The position numbers and the translations under genes were made by a program. From positions 3,162,001 to 3,226,000 of the forward strand of contig NZ_BAAAOH010000001.1 in NCBI RefSeq assembly GCF_039530225.1: DNA of 64,000 nucleotides, in the 5' to 3' direction. Below are positions 16,545-25,497 of this stretch, piece by piece; the stretch's first letter is position 1; the number at the start of each line of letters is the position of its first letter. The notes under the pieces are model-generated. The model searched no databases. It had not been told where the DNA came from and was given only the letters and a program-made list of their open reading frames with translations. Origin of the DNA: Microbacterium pumilum (lineage in GTDB: Bacteria; Actinomycetota; Actinomycetes; Actinomycetales; Microbacteriaceae).

Positions 16545-17813
16545 TCAGCCACTCCGGACGTCGCCGGGAACCGCGGCCGCACGCCCGAGCGGCGCGAGCG
16601 CGACGGTGGCGATGACGGCCACGCCGACCACGAGGGCGAGCCCGCCGTAGCCGATCCACGCCAGCACCACACCGGCGAGGATGGCGCCGATCGCGGCGAC
16701 AAGGCTCATTGTGAGATCGCTGAGCCCCTGCCGGCGCGTGCGCTGGGACTCCGCCGACGCCTCGGTGAGCAGTGTCGACCCGGCGACGGTCGTCGCGCTC
16801 CATCCGAGTCCGAGCAGCACGAGGGCGATGGTGACGAACACCGTGGACTCCTGACCGAACGACGCGGTCACCAGCGCTGCCGCGAGCAGCACCTGACCGA
16901 GAAGGATCGTCGGCACGCGGCCGACCCGGTCGGCGAGGATGCCGAACACGGGCGACAGGGCGAACATGCCCGCAACATGGAGGCTGATCGTCAGGCCGAT
17001 GACCGTGAGCGAGGCACCGTGATGCAGCAGATGCACGGGGGTCATCGCCATCACCGACACCATCACCCCGTGCGCGGCCGCGACGGCGAAGATCGCATAC
17101 CGGGCGATGATCGGCCGATCGGCATTGGCGATCGCCTCCGCACCCGGCGCCGTCGCCGCGTGCGTGGTCACGCGCTGCGCCAGCAGCAGCGGATCGGGTC
17201 GCAGCCAGATCAAGTACAGCGCGACCGCCAGCAGCTGCGCCACGATCGTGAACAGATAAGGACCGGTGAGGTGCGGCATCCCGAATCTCTCGCCGAGCAG
17301 TTCACCCGGACCGGTCAGGTTGGGTCCGAGCACGGCGCCGATGGTCGTGGCCCAGACCACGAGCGAGAGATCCCGGCCGCGCGTCGCATCGGTGGCGAGG
17401 TCGGCTGCGGCGAAGCGCGTCTGCAGGTTCGCCGCCTGCGCCGCGCCGATCAGCCCGAAGGCGATGAGCAGCAGCGCAAACGACCTCAGCCCGGCGGCGA
17501 AGACGACCAGCAGCACTCCGGCGAGGGCGCCGACCATCCCGCTCGTCAGCGCCGGTCGGCGCCCGCGCCGCCGCGCGAACGCGGCGAGCGGCACCGCGAA
17601 CGCCGCGGTGCCGAGCGTGATCGCCGCGGTGGCGAGCCCGGAGAACGCCTCGTCGCCCGAGATCTCGGCCGCAAGCACCGCGCCGAGCGAGATGCTCGCG
17701 CCGAAGGCGAGACCGCCGAGCACCTGCCCGACCGAGAGCACCCACACCGTTCGCCGCTGCACATCGGCGATCGCCGACGGCGCCAGTGCCGCGGCATCCG
17801 ACGACTCAGCCAT
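16545..17813 (-). CDS. Major facilitator superfamily transporter
   Basis: A 422-residue protein with about twelve hydrophobic segments. MFS signatures include VPLAAFARRRGRRPALTSG after the second helix, with a weaker counterpart ILADRVGRVPTILLG in the second half. Probably a drug or metabolite exporter of the inner membrane; substrate unknown. It lies 10 bp downstream of the fumarylacetoacetate-hydrolase-family gene on the same strand, so the two may be co-transcribed. Confidence 0.85.
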   Translation of the reverse strand: MAESSDAAALAPSAIADVQRRTVWVLSVGQVLGGLAFGASISLGAVLAAEISGDEAFSGLATAAITLGTAAFAVPLAAFARRRGRRPALTSGMVGALAGVLLVVFAAGLRSFALLLIAFGLIGAAQAANLQTRFAAADLATDATRGRDLSLVVWATTIGAVLGPNLTGPGELLGERFGMPHLTGPYLFTIVAQLLAVALYLIWLRPDPLLLAQRVTTHAATAPGAEAIANADRPIIARYAIFAVAAAHGVMVSVMAMTPVHLLHHGASLTVIGLTISLHVAGMFALSPVFGILADRVGRVPTILLGQVLLAAALVTASFGQESTVFVTIALVLLGLGWSATTVAGSTLLTEASAESQRTRRQGLSDLTMSLVAAIGAILAGVVLAWIGYGGLALVVGVAVIATVALAPLGRAAAVPGDVRSG

Positions 17814-17823
17814 GGGTGCTCTG

Positions 17824-18588
17824 CTACGCGTCGCGGGCGACGTTGCGCAGGATGCCGAGCCCCGTGATCTCGACCTCGATCACGTCACCCGCGACGAACG
17901 GGCCGACGCCGGCCGGCGTTCCGGTGAGGATCACGTCGCCGGGCAGCAGCGTGAAGGCAGCGGACGCGTACGCGATGATGTCGGCGACGGAGTGGATCAT
18001 GTCGCTGATCGGGCCGTCCTGAGCGACCTCGCCGTTCAGGCGTGTGACGATGCGCGCGCCGTCGAAGGCGAACTCCGTCTCGATCGCGGGACCAAGCGGA
18101 CAGAACGTGTCGAAGCCCTTGGCGCGTGCCCACTGTCCGTCGGTCTTCTGCAGGTCGCGTGCGGTCACGTCGTTCGCGATCGTGTAGCCGAAGACGTAGT
18201 CGAGCGCCGACTCGGCGGGGACGTTCTTGGCGATGCGCCCGATCACGGCGGCCAGCTCGCCTTCGAAGCTGGTGAAGGTCGTCTGGGTCGGGCGAACGAT
18301 GGCGTCGTTGGGCCCGATGACGGACGTGTTCGGCTTGAAGAACAGCATCGGCTCGACCGGCACCTCATTGCCGAGCTCGGCCGCGTGCTCGCGATAGTTC
18401 CGCCCCACGCACACGACCTTCGAGCGTGGGATCACCGGCGCGAGCAGTGCGACTTCGGCGAGCGGAACGCGCTCCCCCGTCGTCTCGTAGCCGGCGAACA
18501 TCGGGTCGCCGTCGAGGACGACGAGCTCCCGTCCGTCGACGATCCCGAACTTGATCGAGTCGTTGTGGCTGAAGCGCGCTATCCTCAC
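17824..18588 (-). CDS. Fumarylacetoacetate hydrolase family protein
   Basis: A 254-residue protein with the FAH-family core: [34 protein letters not shown], the metal-binding glutamates in [10 protein letters not shown] (about residue 106), NDVTARDLQ and the C-terminal [17 protein letters not shown]. Such enzymes hydrolyse or decarboxylate 2-oxo acids (for example 2-hydroxyhepta-2,4-diene-1,7-dioate isomerase, acylpyruvase, oxaloacetate decarboxylase); the substrate cannot be chosen here. Cytoplasmic, Mg-dependent by family. It lies downstream of ilvE across a long palindrome. Confidence 0.9.
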   Translation of the reverse strand: MRIARFSHNDSIKFGIVDGRELVVLDGDPMFAGYETTGERVPLAEVALLAPVIPRSKVVCVGRNYREHAAELGNEVPVEPMLFFKPNTSVIGPNDAIVRPTQTTFTSFEGELAAVIGRIAKNVPAESALDYVFGYTIANDVTARDLQKTDGQWARAKGFDTFCPLGPAIETEFAFDGARIVTRLNGEVAQDGPISDMIHSVADIIAYASAAFTLLPGDVILTGTPAGVGPFVAGDVIEVEITGLGILRNVARDA

Positions 18589-18617
18589 CCGCCCAGCCTA
18601 ACGAGCCCCCACCCCCA

Positions 18618-18681
18618 CCGTTTACGGACGCGACACGCCGCGCGTCCACGCGGTGACACGGCGTGTCGCGTCCGTAAACGG
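18618..18681. repeat. Long perfect palindrome between ilvE and the FAH-family gene
   Basis: Two perfect 23-bp inverted arms (18618-18640 and 18659-18681) flank an 18-nt centre that itself contains a 4-bp CGCG/CGCG dyad. The arms start CCGTTTACGG and include CGCGACACGCCG. The 103-bp gap lies between co-oriented genes, so it could terminate ilvE transcription. The length of the arms and the lack of a T tract are unusual for a terminator and suggest a dispersed palindromic repeat. Confidence 0.75.
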
Positions 18682-18691
18682 AAAGGCGCGG

Positions 18692-19798
18692 TCAGCCGTC
18701 GAGGCGGACGAGCCAGCCGTGGCGGTCTTCGCGACGGCCGTACTGGATGTCGGTGAGCTCTTCGCGGAGCGACAGCGCGAGCTCGCCGATCGGCTGCTCG
18801 TCGAGGAACCCCTTGCCCTTGAGCACGCCGATCGGCGTCACGACCGCGGCGGTGCCGCACGCGAACACCTCGACGATGTCGCCGGATGCCACGCCCTGCC
18901 GCCATTCGTCCAGCGAGATGTTGCGCCCCTCGACCTTGTGCCCCCGGTCGATCGCGAGCTGCAGGATCGAGTCCCGCGTGATGCCCTCGAGGATCGACTC
19001 GGACTGCGGCGTCACGATCGTGCCGTCCTTGAAGACGAAGAGCACGTTCATGCCACCGAGCTCTTCGACGTTGCGGTCCTGGTCGAGGAACACGACCTGG
19101 TCGCACTCGTTCTCATAGGCCTCGGACTGCGGCAGGAGCGAGGCGGCGTAGTTGCCGCCGGTCTTGGCGGCACCCGTGCCGCCCTTGCCGGCGCGGGCGT
19201 AGTCCTCGCTCAGCCAGATCGAGACCGGCTGCACGCCGCCCTTGAAGTAGGCGCCTGCCGGCGACGCGATCACGTAGTAGTTGACCTTGTGCGCGGGCCG
19301 CACTCCGAGGAACGCCTCCTTGGCGAACATGAAAGGCCGCAGGTACAGGCTCTGATCCTGACCGCTCGGCACCCACGCACCGTCGACCGCGATGATCTCG
19401 CGCAGCGACTGGATGAAGTACGGCACCGGCAGCTCCGGCAGCGCGAGACGCCGCGCCGACCGCTGCAGGCGGCGCCCGTTCTGGTCGGGCCGGAACGTGT
19501 GGATCGAGCCGTCGGCATGGCGGTAGGCCTTGATGCCCTCGAAGATCTCCTGGCCGTAGTGCAGCACCGCGGCAGCAGGATCGAGCGAGATCGGACCGTA
19601 CGGCTGCACCCGGGGCCGGTGCCAGCCGCCGCCGATCGACCAGCAGATGTCGACCATGTGATCGGTGAAGCTGGTGCCGAATCCTGGGTTCACCAGGATC
19701 TCGTCGCGCTGCTTCGGGCTCTTCGCCGCGAGGTTCTTCGTGACGGCGAACTCGAGCGGGGCGAGTCCGGTGTCGGGATCGATGTCGATGATGGTCAT
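18692..19798 (-). CDS. ilvE: Branched-chain amino acid aminotransferase
   Basis: A 368-residue class IV aminotransferase of the long (eukaryotic-like) bacterial subgroup. Motifs: WHRPRVQPYGPISLDPAA, YGQEIFEGIKAYRH, the Schiff-base lysine region GAAKTGGNYAAS (about residue 203) and CDQVVFLDQD. It performs the last step of valine, leucine and isoleucine synthesis, transferring an amino group from glutamate. It is downstream of leuB and on the same strand as the ilv and serA genes. Confidence 0.95.
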   Translation of the reverse strand: MTIIDIDPDTGLAPLEFAVTKNLAAKSPKQRDEILVNPGFGTSFTDHMVDICWSIGGGWHRPRVQPYGPISLDPAAAVLHYGQEIFEGIKAYRHADGSIHTFRPDQNGRRLQRSARRLALPELPVPYFIQSLREIIAVDGAWVPSGQDQSLYLRPFMFAKEAFLGVRPAHKVNYYVIASPAGAYFKGGVQPVSIWLSEDYARAGKGGTGAAKTGGNYAASLLPQSEAYENECDQVVFLDQDRNVEELGGMNVLFVFKDGTIVTPQSESILEGITRDSILQLAIDRGHKVEGRNISLDEWRQGVASGDIVEVFACGTAAVVTPIGVLKGKGFLDEQPIGELALSLREELTDIQYGRREDRHGWLVRLDG

Positions 19799-19858
19799 CT
19801 GAGGCCTGTGCTTTCCTGCGGACTTGTCCGCTGCGGTACGAGGAGGGCGTGATCCAGA

Positions 19859-20926
19859 TTACGCCTGGACGCGATCGACGATCGCGTCGCCGATCTGCGC
19901 CGTGGGACGGGATGCGGCGCCCCGGCCCGCGATGTCCGCCTCGACCGCGCGGGTGACGGCGAGCGCTTCGTCCTGCAGCCCGAGGTGGTCGAGCAGCAGG
20001 GCGATGGAGAGGATCGCGGCCGTGGGATCGGCCTTCTGCTGTCCTGCGATGTCGGGCGCCGAACCGTGGACGGGCTCGAACATCGAGGGGAACGTACCGT
20101 CGGGGTTGATGTTGCCCGATGCGGCGAGGCCGATGCCACCGGTGACGGCGCCTGCCAGATCCGTGAGGATGTCGCCGAAGAGGTTGTCGGTGACGATCAC
20201 ATCGAAGCGGCCCGGGTTCGTGACCAGGAAGATCGTTGCCGCGTCGACGTGCAGGTAGTCTACGGCCACGTCGGGGTGCTCTGACGCCACCTCGTCCACC
20301 AGCCGCTGCCACATTCCGCCCGCATGCACCAGAACGTTCGTCTTGTGCACGAGCGTGAGCTTCTTGCGACGCCGCTCGGCGAGGTCGAACGCGTAGCGCA
20401 CGACCCGCTCGATGCCGTAGGCGGTGTTGACGGAGGTCTCGTTCGCGACCTCGTGGGGCGTGCCGCGGCGGATCGAGCCGCCGTTGCCGACGTAGGGACC
20501 CTCGGTGCCCTCGCGCACGACCACGAAGTCGATGTCACCCGGCTCGGCGAGCGGGCCGGGGACGCCGGGATACAGCTTCGACGGCCGCAGATTGACGTAG
20601 TGGTCGAGCTCGAAACGCAGCTTCAGCAGCAGCCCGCGCTCGATGTTCGCGTCTTTCAGACGCGGGTCGCCCGGCACTCCCCCGACGGCGCCGAGCAGGA
20701 TCGCGTCGTGCCCCCTGATGGCCTCGAGGTCGGCATCCGTCAGCGTGTCGCCGGTCTCGAGAAAGCGCGTGGCCCCCAGCGAGAAGTGCGTCTTCTCGAA
20801 CCGGATGCCGCTGCCCGCGGTCGCGGCATCCAGCACCTTCTCCGCCTCGGCGATCACCTCGGGACCGATGCCGTCCCCGGGAATGACGGCCAGCTTCACG
20901 ACACCAGGTTCTTGCACGCTCGGCAT
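19859..20926 (-). CDS. leuB: 3-isopropylmalate dehydrogenase
   Basis: A 355-residue isocitrate/isopropylmalate dehydrogenase family protein: [19 protein letters not shown] at the N-terminus, [20 protein letters not shown], the substrate/metal motif [12 protein letters not shown] and [20 protein letters not shown]. The last is the family signature with the metal-binding aspartates. It oxidises and decarboxylates 3-isopropylmalate in leucine synthesis. ATG 20926 gives a short leader before the conserved start; an upstream in-frame ATG at 20968 adds arginine-rich residues and is not favoured. ilvE follows 60 bp later. Confidence 0.94.
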   Translation of the reverse strand: MPSVQEPGVVKLAVIPGDGIGPEVIAEAEKVLDAATAGSGIRFEKTHFSLGATRFLETGDTLTDADLEAIRGHDAILLGAVGGVPGDPRLKDANIERGLLLKLRFELDHYVNLRPSKLYPGVPGPLAEPGDIDFVVVREGTEGPYVGNGGSIRRGTPHEVANETSVNTAYGIERVVRYAFDLAERRRKKLTLVHKTNVLVHAGGMWQRLVDEVASEHPDVAVDYLHVDAATIFLVTNPGRFDVIVTDNLFGDILTDLAGAVTGGIGLAASGNINPDGTFPSMFEPVHGSAPDIAGQQKADPTAAILSIALLLDHLGLQDEALAVTRAVEADIAGRGAASRPTAQIGDAIVDRVQA

Positions 20927-20983
20927 TGCGCTCCTTCGTTCCCTGTCAGCGTATCGGGGCGTGAACATACCCCCGAGCCGCCG

Positions 20984-22540
20984 TCAGTGCTCGACGGGCT
21001 CGTGCTTCGCACGACCGCCGAGGGTCAGCATCGCGATGATCGCGGCGGCGACGATGAGGCCGGCACCGATCATCGCGGTGACACCGACGCCCGCGTCGAA
21101 CGCGTGGGCTGCGGCATCCCGCAGCGCCTGTCCCAGCGCATCGTCGAGGGAAGCGGATGCCGCAACCGCCCCGGCCAGGGTCTCACGGGCCGCTGCCTCC
21201 GCCGACGCGGGCAGATCCGCGGGCAGCACGAGGTTGGTGCGGTAGAACGCAGCCAGAAGCCCACCGAGGATCGTCGTTCCCAGCACGGCGCCGAGCTCGT
21301 ACGCGGTCTCGGACACGGCGCTCGCGGCACCGGCCTTGGCGGGCGGTGCGCTGGCGAGGATGAGCTCGTTCGACACAGTCTCCGCAGCGCCGATCCCGAT
21401 GCCCAGGGAAACGAATGCGACCACCAGCAGCGGTAGCACGGCCGTGCTCGCGGCAATGGCGACGAGCAGGTAGCCGAGCACGGAGAAGCCGAGGGCGACC
21501 GGCACGACCACCCGCGGGGCGACGCGCTTGGCGATCGGCACGACACCGATACCGGCAACGATCATCGCGAGCAGTCCGGGCACCAGTGCGAGACCGGCTT
21601 CGAGAGGCGAGAGCCCGACGATCAGCTGCAGGTGCTGCGCGACGAAATAGAGGAAGCCGACGAGTCCGATGACGCTCAGCAGGTTCACCAGGACCGAGCC
21701 CGAGAAGGTTGCGCGGCGGAACAGCCGCATGTCGAGCATGGGAGTCTCGAGGCGGTTCTGGCGTCGTACGAACAGCACGCCGAACGCGACACCGACGATC
21801 ATCAGCACCAGCGGAAGCGCGCTCTCGGCGCCGTGCACGGCGAACTCCTTGATCGCGTAGACGATCGGCACCATCGTCGCGAGCGAGAGCGCGACACTGA
21901 GCGGGTCGAAGCGCCCCGGGTTCGGATCACGGCTCTCGGGAACGAGGATCGGCACGAGCACGAGCAGCGGAATGAGCACCGGCACGGCCATCAGGAAGAC
22001 CGAGCCCCACGCGAAGTGCTGCAGCAGGATTCCGCCGACCACGGGACCGAGTGCGGCACCGGCCGAGAACGCCGAGGCCCAGACCGCGATCGCCATACGG
22101 CGCTGGTCGCGATCCGTGAAGATGCTGCGCAGCAGGGAGAGCGTCGATGGCATCAGCATCGCGCCGAAGACACCCATCGCAGCGCGTGCCGCGATCAGCC
22201 ATTCTGCGCTCGGGGCGAAGGCGGCGAGGGCAGAGACGGCACCGAATCCGGCGGCGCCGATGAGCAGCATCCGTCGGCGCCCGAACCGGTCGCCGAGCAC
22301 GCCCATCGTCACGAGAAGGCTCGCGAGCACAAGCGGATACGCGTCGATGATCCAGAGCTGCTGGGTCGCGGTGGGCTCGAGATCGAGCGCGATCTGCGGC
22401 AGCGCGAAGCTCAGCACCGTGTTGTCCACCGAGACGAGCAGCACGGGCAGCATGAGCACGACAAGGGCGGCCCAGCCACGCCATCCGACCCGCCGTGACT
22501 GAGCGTCGGCGAGCGAGAGTTCCTGAGTGAGAGTCATCAT
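20984..22540 (-). CDS. DHA2-type MFS multidrug exporter
   Basis: A 518-residue transporter with about fourteen membrane segments, the pattern of the EmrB/QacA (DHA2) group: SVDNTVLSFALPQIALDL in helix 1 and GVLGDRFGRRRMLLIGA between helices 2 and 3. It is expected to expel toxic organic compounds using the proton gradient. It is divergent from a TetR regulator whose likely operator overlaps the region immediately before its start codon, so it is probably repressed until an inducer is present. This pair sits between leuB and serA. Confidence 0.9.
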   Translation of the reverse strand: MMTLTQELSLADAQSRRVGWRGWAALVVLMLPVLLVSVDNTVLSFALPQIALDLEPTATQQLWIIDAYPLVLASLLVTMGVLGDRFGRRRMLLIGAAGFGAVSALAAFAPSAEWLIAARAAMGVFGAMLMPSTLSLLRSIFTDRDQRRMAIAVWASAFSAGAALGPVVGGILLQHFAWGSVFLMAVPVLIPLLVLVPILVPESRDPNPGRFDPLSVALSLATMVPIVYAIKEFAVHGAESALPLVLMIVGVAFGVLFVRRQNRLETPMLDMRLFRRATFSGSVLVNLLSVIGLVGFLYFVAQHLQLIVGLSPLEAGLALVPGLLAMIVAGIGVVPIAKRVAPRVVVPVALGFSVLGYLLVAIAASTAVLPLLVVAFVSLGIGIGAAETVSNELILASAPPAKAGAASAVSETAYELGAVLGTTILGGLLAAFYRTNLVLPADLPASAEAAARETLAGAVAASASLDDALGQALRDAAAHAFDAGVGVTAMIGAGLIVAAAIIAMLTLGGRAKHEPVEH

Positions 22541-22545
22541 GTTTA

Positions 22546-22565
22546 TATACCGTCCAGCCGGTATA
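22546..22565. promoter_or_regulatory. TetR-type operator between exporter and regulator genes
   Basis: A perfect dyad TATACCG-N6-CGGTATA lies 6 bp upstream of the exporter start and 41 bp upstream of the tetR start. The AT-rich arms and the single symmetric site in the divergent gap are typical of a TetR operator controlling both genes. Confidence 0.7.
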
Positions 22566-22605
22566 CTATCAGGATGCCGGAGCCGCTGTCGATACGATCG
22601 ACGCC

Positions 22606-23163
22606 ATGAGCCGCCCTCCCCTCGCTCGCGAGAAGGTGCTCGACGCCTTCGAGGCGATCCTCGCCGAAGACGGTGAGCGGGCGGCGACGATGGACGCCAC
22701 GGCCCGTGCCGCGGGCGTGTCCAAGGGTGGGCTGCTGTACCACTTCGCGTCGAAGGATGCGCTCGAGACGGGCCTCCTCGAGCGGCTGCGCACTCTGGTC
22801 GATGCGGATGTCGCGGCCATGTCGGCGGCGGCGGAAGGACCCGTCGCGCACTTCCTGCGGTCGTCGGTCATGCAGAACGATCCGCTCGACCGGGTGATCC
22901 TGGCGGCATCCCGTCTCGCTCAGGGCGGCAGCTCGACGGCGGCCGATGCGCTGCGCGACGTGCGCGAGAAGTGGGCCGACGCGATCCGCCCCCATGCCCA
23001 GGACGAGACAGCGCTCGACCTCGTCATGCTCGTGAGCGACGGGCTGTACTTCAACAATGCTCTCGCCGGCGGGTCGATCCCCGGTCCGGTGCCTCGCGGG
23101 GCCGCCATGGATGCGCTCATCGCGCTGGTCGAGAAGGCCATCCGCGACGACGAGGTGGACTGA
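22606..23163 (+). CDS. TetR-family transcriptional regulator
   Basis: A 185-residue repressor with the TetR helix-turn-helix in ATMDATARAAGVSKGGLLYHF (residues about 29-49, motif only) and a helical ligand-binding C-terminal domain resembling TetR_C regulators of exporters. It is divergent from a DHA2 exporter with a clear palindrome between them, so the exporter is the probable target and its substrate the inducer. It is convergent with serA (15 bp between stops). Confidence 0.88.
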   Translation: MSRPPLAREKVLDAFEAILAEDGERAATMDATARAAGVSKGGLLYHFASKDALETGLLERLRTLVDADVAAMSAAAEGPVAHFLRSSVMQNDPLDRVILAASRLAQGGSSTAADALRDVREKWADAIRPHAQDETALDLVMLVSDGLYFNNALAGGSIPGPVPRGAAMDALIALVEKAIRDDEVD

Positions 23164-23178
23164 ACGGCCGGTCCGGCG

Positions 23179-24783
23179 CTACGGCTCCGTGATCTCGATC
23201 TGCCGGAACAGGTCGGCGTGCACGGCCTCGCGCATCGCGTCGAGGATCTCGTCCGGGACGAGCGAGTCCACCGTCAGCACCGAGAGCGCGCGCCCCGTCG
23301 CGTCGGGGTGCGCCACCTGCAGCCCGGCGATGTTGATTTGCGCGTCGCCGAGCTCTTTGCCGTAGATCGCGACGATGCCGGGGCGATCGGCGTACCGCAT
23401 GACGATGTGGTACTTCTCGAACGGCACCTCGACCTCGTAGCCGTTGATGCCGACGACCTTGGGCACCATCCGCGTGCCGGCGAGCGTGCCCGCGACCGTC
23501 AGCACCGTGCCATCGGCCAGCGCGCCGCGCAGGATCGTGATGTTGCGGTACAGCGGACTCTCGGCCTCGACGATGAGCCGCGTCTCGATTCCGCGCTGCT
23601 CGGCGAAGAGCGGCGCGTTCACGTACGACACGTTCTCGCTCACGATGTTGGCGAAGATGCCCTTGAGCGCCGCGAGGCGATAGACGCTGACGTCATAGGC
23701 GGCGAGTTCGCCGCGCACCTCGATGTCGAGGCTCTCGAGCGCCGAGTGCGCGAGACCCGTGAAGAACTGGCCCAGCTTCTCGACGAGCGCGATGCCGGGA
23801 CGGACGAAGGGATCGATCACGCCGCCGGCGACGTTCACGGCATCCGGAACGAGGTCACCCTCGAGCGCGAGCTTGACAGACCGGGCGACCGAGACTCCGG
23901 CCTTCTCCTGCGCCTCCTCCGTCGAGGCGCCCAGGTGCGGAGTGACGACCACGTTCGGCAGCGCGAGCAGCCGATGGGCCGGGCCGCCTTCGACGGGAGG
24001 CTCGGTGGTGAAGACGTCGAGCCCCGCACCCGCGATGACGCCGGTGGTCAGCGCCGCGTACAGCGCGTCCTCGTCGACCAGGCCACCGCGCGCGACGTTG
24101 ATGACGTAGGCGGTCGGCTTCATCAGTGCGAACTGCGCGTGGCCGATCATGCCGGTGGTCTCGGGCGTCTTCGGCATGTGCACCGTGACGAAGTCGCTCT
24201 GGCGCAGCACCTCGTCGAACGACAACAGCTCGACCTGCAGCTGCTGTGCGCGCGAAGGGGTGACGTAGGGGTCGTATCCGACCACCCGGACGCCGAAGGC
24301 GCGCAGGCGCTCCGCGATAAGACCGCCGATGCGGCCGAGTCCGACGATGCCGACCGTCTTCTCGAAGAGCTCGGTGCCGGTGAACGACGAACGCTTCCAC
24401 TGGCCCTCCGCCAGCGACGCGCGCGCCGCCGGGATGTGTCGGGCAAGGCTCAGGATGTGGCCGACCGTGAGCTCGGCCGCCGAGACGATGTTCGACGTCG
24501 GGGCATTCACCACCATCACGCCTGCGGTGGTCGCCGCCTTGATGTCGACGTTGTCGAGTCCGACTCCGGCGCGCGCAACCACCTTCAGCAGCGGTGCGGC
24601 CGCGATCGCCTCGGCGTCGATCTTCGTCGCGGAGCGGATGAGCACGGCGTGCGCCCCGCCGAGCGAATCGAGCAGCACAGGCCGGTCTGTGCCGTCGATC
24701 TGGCGGATGTCGAAGTCGGGCCCGAGGGCATCGATCGTGGCGGGAGAGAGTTCTTCGGCGATGAGCACGACGGGCTTCGTCAC
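23179..24783 (-). CDS. serA: D-3-phosphoglycerate dehydrogenase
   Basis: A 534-residue long-type enzyme. The NAD-binding region is VGIVGLGRIGGLIAERL (about residues 144-160) and the catalytic His region is VVTPHLGASTEEAQEKAG (about 280). An intervening domain lies at about 320-450, and a C-terminal ACT domain (ITVLTVD-like end, IAGLQVAHPDATGRALSVL) would bind serine for feedback control. It catalyses the first step of serine synthesis. It lies in the same orientation as ilvC upstream and leuB/ilvE downstream, but is separated from them by inserted gene groups. Confidence 0.96.
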   Translation of the reverse strand: MTKPVVLIAEELSPATIDALGPDFDIRQIDGTDRPVLLDSLGGAHAVLIRSATKIDAEAIAAAPLLKVVARAGVGLDNVDIKAATTAGVMVVNAPTSNIVSAAELTVGHILSLARHIPAARASLAEGQWKRSSFTGTELFEKTVGIVGLGRIGGLIAERLRAFGVRVVGYDPYVTPSRAQQLQVELLSFDEVLRQSDFVTVHMPKTPETTGMIGHAQFALMKPTAYVINVARGGLVDEDALYAALTTGVIAGAGLDVFTTEPPVEGGPAHRLLALPNVVVTPHLGASTEEAQEKAGVSVARSVKLALEGDLVPDAVNVAGGVIDPFVRPGIALVEKLGQFFTGLAHSALESLDIEVRGELAAYDVSVYRLAALKGIFANIVSENVSYVNAPLFAEQRGIETRLIVEAESPLYRNITILRGALADGTVLTVAGTLAGTRMVPKVVGINGYEVEVPFEKYHIVMRYADRPGIVAIYGKELGDAQINIAGLQVAHPDATGRALSVLTVDSLVPDEILDAMREAVHADLFRQIEITEP

Positions 24784-24985
24784 AGGGTGGGACCTTCGGT
24801 GCGGGTGCGCGATGCGCGAGAACGGGAGCAGATGCGCCGCACGCCAATGGGGGCGCGATCACAGACACTCTATCGGCTGGCCGCAGTCGACCCTGTTCGT
24901 GTGACGCAACGCGACTGCGGTTCATCCTGGAGGCACAGACAGGCGGCACGTGAGTTCCCTCGGAGCCACCGCGCGTCTTTGAACC

Positions 24986-25300
24986 TCACTTCTGCACCAT
25001 CGCCTCGGCTGCCTCCCGCGCAAGCCGCGCCTCCACGCGATCCGCCGGCACGCCTGCGAATCGCTTTGAGAGCTCGTCCATGCGGTCCTGGTTGCGCTCG
25101 ATGTCCTCCGCGACACGGTCCGCGGGGCGGTGCACGTCGATCCCGACGGGTGCGTGCGGGGTCGTCGGGAGGTGATGAGGCTTCGGCTCGACGGCGACGT
25201 CTCGCGGGGTCTGGCATCCGGTCAATGCCAGCCCGGCGACCAGCGCGCATACGGCGACGGTCCGTCGGATGGCCATCCTTGAAGCAGATGTGTATTCCAT
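24986..25300 (-). CDS. Small predicted lipoprotein
   Basis: A 104-residue protein with a signal sequence ending in the lipobox LALTGC (Cys about 28), then a proline-rich stretch and a charged helical C-terminal half (RVAEDIERNQDRMDELSKRF). No family recognised. The start at 25300 is preferred because AGGGAA lies suitably upstream; the frame is open further but would run into the divergent regulator promoter. It is divergent from the first BTAD-nSTAND protein and shares its repeat-containing upstream region, so it may be the target or partner of that regulator (inference). Confidence 0.68.
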   Translation of the reverse strand: MEYTSASRMAIRRTVAVCALVAGLALTGCQTPRDVAVEPKPHHLPTTPHAPVGIDVHRPADRVAEDIERNQDRMDELSKRFAGVPADRVEARLAREAAEAMVQK

Positions 25301-25369
25301 GGTGATCGTTCCCTCTGTAATGGCTCGGCCGCTCTTCGGCCGGGCGTCTGCTTCGAGAGTCACGACCCC

Positions 25370-25456
25370 GCATATCCGTGAGCGCGCGGCGGCATATCCG
25401 TCGCATATCCGTCGCCGGGACCGCATATTGACTGCGACTGTGGATGCGCCCACACT
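25370..25456 (+). promoter_or_regulatory. Triple direct repeat and promoter of the first BTAD-nSTAND gene
   Basis: GCATATCCG occurs at 25370, 25392 and 25403, spaced 22 and 11 bp. A partial copy GCATAT at 25423 runs into a -35 element TTGACT (25428-25433), which is followed after 17 bp by CACACT (25451-25456). SARP/BTAD winged-helix proteins typically bind heptamers repeated every 11 or 22 bp, so this looks like an autoregulatory operator. The second paralogue has the same geometry with a different repeat. The repeats also lie 70-110 bp upstream of the divergent lipoprotein gene. Confidence 0.72.
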
Positions 25457-25462
25457 TCGGTC

Positions 25463-25489
25463 ATGAACAGGGCGATTCTCCGGCAGTAG
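25463..25489 (+). other. Possible leaderless upstream mini-ORF (8 codons)
   Basis: An ATG at 25463 opens MNRAILRQ followed by TAG at 25487. It lies exactly 7 bp after the -10 element, where the transcript should begin. In the second paralogue the equivalent position is the main start codon. The mini-ORF ends 8 bp before the main ATG 25498 and could influence its translation. It is short enough to be chance. Confidence 0.3.
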
Positions 25490-25497
25490 TCAGTGCC

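Noticed and set aside
23218..25305. 695-codon frame on the plus strand
   Set aside because: Antisense to serA and the lipoprotein gene, with low-complexity composition.
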